Assembly: GCA_003550325.1 (NCBI GenBank)
Contig: QKWP01001241.1
Span: forward strand, 58,559 to 122,558
Source of the DNA: Gigaspora rosea
Taxonomy: Eukaryota > Glomeromycota > Glomeromycetes > Diversisporales > Gigasporaceae
DNA: 64,000 nucleotides
Direction: 5' to 3'
The notes under the pieces are model-generated. The model was not told where the DNA came from. It worked only from the letters and a program-made list of their open reading frames with translations, and searched no databases. Shown in pieces: positions 55,989-64,000 of the stretch; within the stretch, counting starts at the first letter, position 1, and each line of letters opens with the position of its first letter. The position numbers and the translations under genes are program-made.

Positions 55989-56937
55989 AGCAGATCTTCA
56001 AATGTAATTTGCTAATGATAGAGATGTTATCTAGGGTTGTGGCCCAAACCCTTTTTTAGATTATGACAATTCTACTTAGTTTGAATTTGGGAATCAGGAT
56101 TTCTACCTAATTTGGGTTCATAACCCAAACCCAAATATATGTTCCATTTTGGATAAATAGTATCAAACTCAAAAACAATCAATTCATTAAATATATCTGC
56201 ATATATTTAAAAATATAATATTGACTTTAAACTATTCAAACAATTAAAATTTTTAATTGAGTTTATTCAGGTTTAAAGGTTTATCAACTGCTCAATATTG
56301 TATACATATTAAACCTTTCTTTGTAGAAAAATATGATGAGCTAATTGACAAAATAATAATAAATGCATGCGATATATCATTTGAGCAGAATTATACATGA
56401 TTAAAATTAGAAACTATTCTGAAAAGAGCAAAACATTAAATAATTGTATTGTTTAAATTTTTATAGTTTATAAATGTGTTGAGCCTTTTGACAATTAAGC
56501 TGGGAATAAATTATTGTTTAAATAAATTATTATTTTGCAGAATTACTTTTTTACAGATATGTTACTTTTTAAGTCATCTACTCTTCCTAAAGCCATACTA
56601 TATCTATAAATAATAATTGCTAATAACTTCTATAAACTTAAATAGGTAACAAACAAGAAATAATATCCATTGTTTGTACTGTTTTATTTATAGAATTTAA
56701 ATTTAACAGCACATGTGGATTTTTTATAAATACTAAACCTTGATTATATTTGTTGCTTCGAATTCAAGATCAATTTACTATTTTTGTAATAGAACTTTAT
56801 TCAAATATAAATTAAATCAAGTGCATATTTAACCTGCCTTTTGTTCACAATTTACATTCCACGATGACATTTTGCAGCTATCTAGTACATAAATCTTATG
56901 ACCTTCCTTATTATAAATTGTTTACTGTTTGCATAAT
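55989..56937. repeat. AT-rich stretch with a CCCAAA/TTTGGG fragment
   Basis: From 56032 the sequence TAGGGTTGTGGCCCAAACCC starts a ~150-bp zone of CCCAAA and TTTGGG motifs, resembling one end of the TAGGG elements. No matching right end was found. The remainder has no gene. Confidence 0.4.
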
Positions 56938-57942
56938 TAGGCCTTCACATGGGCCAGGTAGGTCGGTTAGAAGTAATACTTTGCCCTACCCATTTATTAA
57001 TAGGCTTAATCTCCAAGCCCTTACCCTTACCCTAGGCCCCAAAATTAATACCCTACCTGGCCCTTAAAGCCTCGGATACCCATGGGACCAAAGGGCTTAC
57101 TTAATATAAAAAAAAAAAGATAAAAAATTATCAAGCCCAGTAATCAGGAGCTAATAGATGTCCAAAGCAATAATATATATATACTGTATACTATATTTTT
57201 AAACATGTGTAACATAACTGATCACAATGTTTTTTTGTATTTTTTATGATATGCAGAGACATGTTGTGTTACCTAATCTAAAAGTTTGATTGGATATTTT
57301 TAACAGACATTGCATGAAATGGAGTAGAAGTAAAAATGTCTTACTACACTTCAGACAATAAATACATATAGTATAAAATGTAAAAAAAAACTTAAAAAAA
57401 TAAAAGTTTTTTACATTATTTTATTTGACATTTCTACTTTATTCGATGTTTCCACTTTATTTGACATTTTCACTTTTATTCACATTTTCTCTTTATTCGA
57501 TGTTTCCACTTTATTCGATGATGGTTTTTACGAATTTTTGAAGTTATAAAAAAAAAAACTATTTACACTATTTTTCTGCATTTATTACAATTTCAAAATC
57601 GATCAACAATATTTAATAACCAAATTAAATATACACTTAGAAATAAAATTAAAGAAAAATTAAAGAGCCAACCTATTCATATTGTGTATATAGAATTATT
57701 ACAAAAAAAAGATTATCAATTAATATGAGTTTTAATTGGTGGATAGTCATGTGCATTTACTACGGGCTACCCTACGGGTATATGGGCCGGGTAGTACTGG
57801 TACCCAAACCCTACCCATATAATAAAGGGCCTGCGATTCTTAGCCCTACCCTGCCCTAGGGCTTGTAATTTGATGCCCAAGCCCGCCCTAGTGGTACTAC
57901 CCTTAGGGTACCCGTGGGTAGCCCTGCCCATGCGGAGGCCTA
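56938..57942. mobile_element. 1.0-kb hAT-like element, GGCC/CCCTA-rich ends
   Basis: The ends TAGGCCTTCACATGGGCC and TAGGCCTCCGCATGGGC pair; ~140 bp on the left and ~190 bp on the right are filled with GGGTA, TACCC and GGGCC motifs in opposing orientation. The flanks TGCATAAT (56930-56937) and TGCGTAAT (57943-57950) are an 8-bp duplication with one mismatch. The interior contains a short tandem array at 57420-57525. No transposase is seen. Confidence 0.85.
57420..57525. repeat. Tandem ~17-bp CTTTATTCGATGTTTCCA array
   Basis: Five to six imperfect units with TTTCTACTTTATTCGATG, CTTTATTTGACATTT and similar stand head to tail within the 56938-57942 element. Confidence 0.7.
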
Positions 57943-57992
57943 TGCGTAATTGATACTGCTACTAATATCGTTTTATTCTTTTAAAGACACTT

Positions 57993-58230
57993 ATGAATGA
58001 ATACTCAACTAGCATGAATAAGACTGTTACTAAAGTTCTGGATAAAAAAATTGACAAACTATTAGAAATAATACAAGTCATAGAACTGTATCGATATCTT
58101 ACTATATGTGAAAAAACAATTAAATCTATAGGTGGTTGAATGAATGGACAATTCCAAAACTTGATTTTTACATGTAAAAATTTTAGCCGCAATGTAAAGT
58201 GCATGTCAAAAGTATTTGACATTACGGCAA
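57993..58230 (+). pseudogene. Possible small gene relic
   Basis: A 48-codon frame (MNEYSTSMNKTVTKVLDKKI.. KSIGG) ends at 58137-58139, and a neighbouring frame continues QFQNLIFTCKNFSRNVKCMS to about 58230. The composition looks protein-like but I do not recognise it. The minus strand is open over the same bases, so the call is weak. Confidence 0.2.
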
Positions 58231-58651
58231 ATTGAAGGTACTTGTCAAAACCTAGTAAATACTGTTTGGGATTCTACCAAGTCCCAAACTAGTGAGTTTG
58301 GGGTGCAACCTTAATGTTACCCGATCATTGCAATCAAATGAAATGACCCTTATAACGATTTTAATTTAACAATTCGATAAACTCATTGAAGCAATAATTT
58401 GAAGTGTTATGCAATTTATTTAATTAAATATTATATGTTAACTCTCCTCAAAGAAAAAAAATAAGAATACATGAACATGCTAAAAATACATATTATGCAA
58501 AAAAAATGTGCGCTATTATGCAAAAAATACATTATATACTACTGCGAAAAAGGTATATTTACGACTGTAAAACATTTTCATTAAAAAAAAAAAGTCTAAT
58601 TTCATGTTCTACATGAGTCTAATTACTTCAAAACATTTTCAATCTGGCTCA

Positions 58652-59663
58652 TTATGCCATGGTATTATCAACACTAGAATGTGATCCAGACGTTTTGATT
58701 GAAGTTAAATTTCCTTTCATTCCTAATACATTCCTAGCTACCCATTGTAGTAAACTTTTTGTTGGGGGTATGCCGTAAACTCCCAAATAAACAGTTCTAA
58801 GCATAAAATCCACTGAATTTGTGATCGGATGATAAGGTACAAATGGAGGTGTGATAAAAATGATTATGTAAAAAGATGCATAACCTAAAGTTAAGAAACC
58901 TATAGTGATCATATACCAGGATCCTGCTGCAGCATTGTGAGAACTAATAGAATATTTTTGTCCAGTTGTATCATTTAAATTTCGGATAGAAGGAATGGTG
59001 TCAAAAGAATTTTCAGTGACATCATCTTTAGGAGAATTTATGCCACTATTAATTTCAACATCAAACCTTGCCTTTAAACCAATGTGATTAAAATGAACGG
59101 TTAAAATTGGTGTAAAAGTATAAATAAAAGAACACATTCCACATATCATCCATAAGATGGCTTGAAATATTAAAATGACCAAATCCGGTTGATCTTTCAT
59201 TTGCTTCAAGTTGAGAATAACGGTTACCCAATATATAGCGTTTAAACCTATTAATGAAAGAATACTAAATATCAACAAAGGTTCCTTCAAACTAGTTTCA
59301 CGGTAAAATCTAGCTCCAGTAATCAAAAGACATGTCCATATTATAGATGCATAGATGGCAGAAATAACTTCATAACCGATCCAGTAATACATGATCGGGA
59401 AATTGAGTAATAGAACTCGAGCTAGATTCACACTGCTTATGACAAAGTTTACAAAATTTGATATAGCGCTAATAATACAAAGAAAAAAAAAAGGTGAGCT
59501 ATGAAAATTCATGAATAAAATAGACAATCCTAAAAATAAGTAATTACCAAGAAAGTCTTAGGAAAGTAAACTTTGTGGCGGCGTAGTATATAACAATAAT
59601 GAGGCACAAAAAGTTTAAAAGCACACTTAAGCCCGTAAAACACAAATCCAATGTAGAAGCCAT
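58652..59663 (-). CDS. Multi-pass membrane protein, ~310 aa, one intron
   Basis: Exon 1 runs from ATG at 59661-59663 (MASTLDLCFTGLSVLLNFLC) to 59548. A 79-bp intron at 59469-59547 begins GTAATT and ends TTATTAG on the minus strand. Exon 2 is 59468-58652. The split codon gives Cys (RLSC-AISNFVNF), total 310 residues. Hydropathy suggests about seven membrane segments with a hydrophilic loop (GLKARFDVEINSGINSPKDD..) between the fifth and sixth, and a Ser-rich cytosolic tail (TSIKTSGSHSSVDNT). A frame starting in the intron at 59527 also exists but its N-terminus would be intron-derived. I do not recognise the family; a receptor-like topology is possible. It is divergent from the nitrate transporter. 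Confidence 0.82.
59469..59547 (-). other. Intron of the membrane protein gene
   Basis: 79 bp, 5' GTAATTA and 3' TTATTAG on the minus strand. It is T-rich near the acceptor. Confidence 0.85.
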
Positions 59664-60423
59664 CTTTTAAACTCGATCTTGTCAAATTTATTATGGTGTC
59701 AAAGGTAATAAGTCGGTAAAAGGTGAGGGTAAAAGAAAAACAAAAGAATGAATCATGAGAAGCAAATAATTTTACATCATTTGAGCATCTAGGCTTTAAA
59801 AAAGTCGAGCAATGCTTCGTTATCAGAATTATGTACTACCTAATTCCTGTGTGACATATATGTACAAAACTTTAAACCGTGAAACGATTAATTATCTATC
59901 AAGAAGAGTCGGATTCTTTCGCTTAAGATTATTTTAATGCACTCATCGGATTTTTTATCATGTGTAACGTTATTGGTGAATAAAAAATGCACATGAATGC
60001 TTATCGTTATGGTAATTTATAATGACGACAAACAAAAGATAACGAGTTAGTAAACAAAACAAACCCCGATATGGAATATCAGTTATTCATGATCATGTGC
60101 ACAGTTGATAAGTCAAATATATAAATTGTAACATAATTGTATTTGTTACACAAATTTTTTTTTTTTTTTAAAATTTAAATTCTTGACACTATTAATGTAT
60201 TATGGTTTTAATTATCCGAAGGTGCATTTTTTTTAATATCGAAATTGAAACATTAAAAAAAAAATTTTTTTTTTTTTTAGAAAATTATACGCGGTACAAC
60301 GGTCTTTATGAATGTCGTCACACTTCAAAAATGCTGAAATCTGCAGCATTGAATGAAAATTTTCCTTGAGTGATTAATAATCTTTTACCGAGTCACCGCG
60401 TTCTTTCAGTCTTTTCCTAAATT
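59664..60423. promoter_or_regulatory. Shared divergent promoter region with GATA sites
   Basis: The ~760 bp between two divergent start codons must hold both promoters. GATAA occurs at 60038-60042 and 60107-60111, and TTATC at 59820-59824, 59892-59896, 59955-59959 and 60001-60005. GATA factors of the AreA/NIT2 type activate nitrate genes in other fungi, so these are candidates. In AT-rich DNA such short motifs also arise by chance. Long T and A runs (60160-60172, 60254-60280) may exclude nucleosomes. Confidence 0.45.
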
Positions 60424-61911
60424 ATGGTTAATCTCATAGCAAGAAGACCTCCTGTAGATCCTTCATCAATGAAGGCTACAGATATTAATTTACTTAATTT
60501 CACTAGACCTCATATGCGAGCTCTTCATGTTTCATGGATTTGCTTTCATATTGCTTTTACGGGCTGGTTTGCAGTTGCTCCCTTATTTCCTACTATTAAG
60601 GAAGACTTAAATTTAACTGATGCAGAAATAGGTGACTGTAATATTGCTGTCCTCTCTTCATCGATCATATTTCGTATATTAGCTGGACCGTTATGCGAAA
60701 AATTTGGCCCAAGACGTGTCATGGCTGGTTTCCTTATCTTAGGTGCTATACCTACAGCTTGTGTCGGTTTTGTTCAAAGTGCTAATTCTCTGATAGCTGC
60801 TAGATTCTTTGTTGGTATTCTCGGCGCGACATTTGTACCTTGTCAATTCTGGTCAACACAAATGTTTAGTCCAAACACTGTAGGTGGAGCTAACGCGATT
60901 GCAGCTGGTTGGGGTAACATGGGTGGTGGAATTACTTATTTACTTATGCCCTTAGTGTTTGATATATTCAACAAATTTTTACCTGTCAACACCGCTTGGC
61001 GTGTCTCTATGTTAGTCCCAGCTTTTTTATGTATAATAGCTGGTATATTCGCTTATTTTCTTGGAGATGATTGCCCTGAAGGTGATTGGTCTCATCGTAA
61101 TCTTTTCCCCAATGATGGTTATGTTCAATTTGGAGATAAAGAGTCAAAACAACCCAAAATAAAACAAGATATGGAGATGCAAATTCATCGAATCCCTACC
61201 GTAATTCATTACCTTCTCGTCTTTATCAATCCTAACGTTGTTTTAATGATGGTAATGTATGCATGTTGCTTTGGTGTGGAAGTAGCAGTCGATAATGTTA
61301 TCTCTATTTTTTTAACTTCTGAATTCGGGATCTCTCAAACTACTGCTGGTTTATTTGGTTCCATATTTGGGTTATTGAATATTTTTTCTCGTCTTAGTGG
61401 AGGTCTGGTTTCTGACTTTATAAATAGAAAAATGGGTGTTCGTGGTCGATTGTTAGTCCAGTTCTTGTGCTTTTTTTTACAAGCACTTTTTTTGATCCTT
61501 TTCAAGTTTATGAGCGAAAATTTTGCATCAGCTATTGTCTTAATGGCATGTTTTTCTTTATTCACTCAGGTAAATATGAAGGCTTATTTTATAACAATAA
61601 TGCTATAAGTCATTTAATAGAGCGCTAATCGGTTTCGCTATTTATAACATTATTAGGCGTGTTGTGGCACGTCATTTGGTATCGTTCCTTATCTTGATCC
61701 TGCAGCTTCGGGGATAGTTACAGGCTTAGTAGGTGCAGGAGGTAATGTTGGGGGTTTAATATTTGCAGCAGTTTTTAAAGCTTATGCTGGTGATCTACAA
61801 ACTGGATTCATGATAGTAGGATTATCTGTATTAACAGTTTCGTTTATTCCATTTTTAATGAGTATTCATGGGCGAACGTTAGTTTTAGGAACAGTTAAAA
61901 GAAATTTCTAA
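60424..61911 (+). CDS. NRT2: NRT2/NNP-family high-affinity nitrate transporter
   Basis: Major facilitator protein of 466 residues importing nitrate with protons across the plasma membrane. Exon 1 is 60424-61569, an 87-bp intron follows, and exon 2 is 61657-61911. The N-terminus has the conserved RALHVSWICFHIAF..WFA start of TM1. Arg84 in IIFRILAGPL and Arg323 in NIFSRLSGGL correspond to the two membrane arginines that bind nitrate in the family. The NNP signature AGWGNMGGG (161-169) is in TM5 and its repeat GAGGNVGG (about 408-415) is in exon 2. The TM6-TM7 loop is short compared with ascomycete homologues. No stops or frameshifts are seen; this is the best preserved gene here. Confidence 0.94.
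61570..61656 (+). other. Intron of the nitrate transporter gene
   Basis: 87 bp, 5' GTAAAT and 3' TTATTAG, phase 0. Without splicing the frame would end at 61606-61608 and lose the last two membrane segments, including the second NNP signature. Confidence 0.9.
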
Positions 61912-64000
61912 TTTAATAATCTGGAATTATTGAAAATTTAGACTTGAATACTTTGCTTTTATTTTACTTTAAATTATATATTTATTTTTTTTTTTAACTC
62001 ACGCGCTAAATTTTCTTTAATTTGAATTTGGAAGGTTAAAAAAACATACATATAACATATTGCAATAGCATTAGAACATAATTAACGTTTACATTTCATA
62101 AAATAATAATAGTAAATGTCCCTTCATTCATTCGTTCATTCATTCATTTTAATCTTCGAATATGCAAAATTCAATATAATTTTTTATACGCATTTTCTCA
62201 TTTGGGGAATTTTTTTTTTACATTTCTTGTAATAATACTATTAAGATTTTGCACTGTTCGTAAATAAAGGATAAGTTTAGCAACACCATTTTTTAATGTT
62301 ATCTAATTGGCTATAATATGATTTATATTAATATAAAGGGGAGTGTATTATCACTAAGGACATTATCTAGCTTAAACAGGTTAGTTTATGCTTTATATAC
62401 AACATAAACTGAGTTTCAAACCATGTTCTAATTGGACAAGCATTATATGTTCGTTTAAGAATTTTATTTTTTTAGCACAAATCACGAACAAATTGTTATT
62501 GATTTAAATCCAGTACAGCAAGTCGTGAAATGAGTTCTAAATTATATAATAAAAATCATAATGTTTGACATGTTTGTGTATCAGAGATTGGTCAAGTTGA
62601 ATAAAGGAAAATTTGATTGTTCAAAATTTATTTTCAATGCATGACATTTTATACGATAATTTTTATTCATATCGGTCAATCTTATTAAAAAAATTTATTA
62701 TTATAACATTATATTATCTCGATAATACGCTCTATAGCCTTGAAACGTACCTTTAGTGTGACTTGATAAATAGATCAGGTGGTTTCTTATCGCCTTATCT
62801 TCATTAATAAATATGAATAATATAATAACAAAATAACCTAACCCAATTAGCTTATACCTTACTGCCTATTTTTGTCTAGATATACTGGGTGAAAATGATA
62901 AAATCAGTATAAGTTCATTTTATCTGAAGTTTGATTGGCTGTAAAATATATTGCATGCTGAATTGGTTTTTAACCAATATTTAGTAGCAAATATTCAGCC
63001 CTTTCTGCCTAAATTCATTTAGATACTAATTTTATGAAACATACTAAACTGTAATTTATATAAAGATGTTGCTTCTGGCCGAGGATTACTATAATATTAG
63101 ACTATTTAATATGAGAATTCTGATTACATGTGATACCTCAAATATTGTCATAGCAATAGTAATATAATATTTAATAAATTTAAATTTAGCTAAAAAAAAA
63201 AAAGATATCATAAATATCTTTGAGGTAGTTTTTTTTTTTTTTAGCTTTCAAATATCTTTAGAAATATATAATTTATCATTACTATTTTTATTGTAAATAT
63301 ATTTAATTAAAAAAAGACTAGTAGTTATACATAACTGATAAAATTTGTAAAATAATGGATATTTATAATATTAAAATAACAATTAAACTATTTTAATAAA
63401 ATTTATATTTCTTTGGTTCTTAATATTTTTAAAATATAGAATTTATTATTTTTGTTTGTAAATATGTCAAATTTACTTTTTTAGTTAGAAAATTACTATT
63501 TGTACACGTACACAATTAATTGATTTTCAAATCTGTAACATATAAATTGTAATTCAAAAATTAAATCCGGTTTAAAGTCATGGAAAAATTATACTTTATG
63601 CTAAAATTTTATAAGGAAATTTTTTTTTGTTAGAACCCAAAGCTGCTTATAACGAGAATTTCGTTATATCAATATACTAGTGTACGTACAAATATAAATG
63701 TTCTTTTAGATAATAATAGAGATAATTTTAAAATAGTTTCTTTTTTTCTAAATTTTAGATAAATTTAAAGATTTGCATTAATAAAAATTACACTTTAGTT
63801 TTATATTTATTAAAAAATTTTCTAAAATAAAACTAACAAATGTGGTAAAACTGACAAATTTTGAAAAATCAATATATTTGTAAAATTACGTGGTAAAATA
63901 CAGTAAAACTAGAAAACAAAGTATAACAACAAGTTAAATATAATAAGCTAACAAATACAACAAAATAAATAAAATATAGTAGCTAGTAAAATATCAACTA
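61912..64000. other. Gene-free AT-rich flank
   Basis: No protein, inverted repeat with a duplication or retroelement motif was recognised. A (TTCA)n-type microsatellite lies at about 62122-62148, and a poly(A)/poly(T) stem (AGCTAAAAAAAAAAAA with TTTTTTTTTTTTAGCT) at 63188-63246. Confidence 0.5.

Noticed and set aside
55910..55990. A tRNA gene on the minus strand
   Set aside because: Only a B-box-like segment is present; the T stem does not pair and no acceptor, D arm or anticodon arm can be folded.
61335..61565. 76-codon minus-strand frame
   Set aside because: Antisense shadow of the nitrate transporter.

Overview
The window looks like nuclear DNA of an arbuscular mycorrhizal fungus (Glomeromycotina). 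The evidence is strong AT richness, short GT..AG introns of 79-87 bp, a fungal NNP/NRT2 nitrate transporter, a Sel1-like-repeat relic of the kind expanded in these fungi, and a very heavy load of decayed mobile elements. The genus is inference. Only two genes look intact, both at the right end: a divergent pair made of a ~310-aa multi-pass membrane protein (58652-59663, minus) and an NRT2-type nitrate transporter (60424-61911, plus), sharing a ~760-bp promoter region. Almost everything else is nested transposable elements.

Layout. 1-1930: two inverted-repeat DNA elements built from short palindromic motifs. 1931-7507: a decayed Ty3/gypsy chromovirus (zinc knuckle, protease, RT, RNase H, integrase, chromodomain, 3' LTR) holding three small DNA elements. 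7515-8604: a 0.64-kb hairpin element and a MITE. 9424-17456: a near full-length APE-type LINE with RNase H, interrupted by two MITEs and a 980-bp GC-rich retroposon. 17590-21626: an intron-containing gene relic split by a 2.4-kb non-autonomous LTR element. 22416-29300: remains of gag-type genes. 29446-45079 (minus): one 5'-truncated LINE with a 16-bp target-site duplication, split by a 10.47-kb DNA transposon (33787-44258). 45119-47296: a hAT-like palindromic element with a second element nested in it. 47305-54181: MITEs and a dead DIRS-like tyrosine-recombinase retroelement. 55288-55972: a second GC-rich retroposon. 56938-57942: another GGCC-rich hAT-like element. 58652-61911: the two genes. 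61912-64000: no gene seen.

The strongest candidate for something undescribed is the 10.47-kb transposon at 33787-44258. It has 9-bp target-site duplications, ~18-bp inverted termini, a decayed gene with a plausible DDE triad and a C-terminal RING-like finger, and a Sel1-repeat relic that may be captured cargo. Its borders are proven inside the sequence: removing it makes the interrupted LINE continuous. A second theme is a set of hAT-like elements whose termini are related (TAGGG or similar, 8-bp duplications) but whose bodies are arrays of unrelated short palindromic motifs. A third is a pair of GC-rich, poly(A)-tailed retroposons, one of which shares its 3' tail with the resident LINE.
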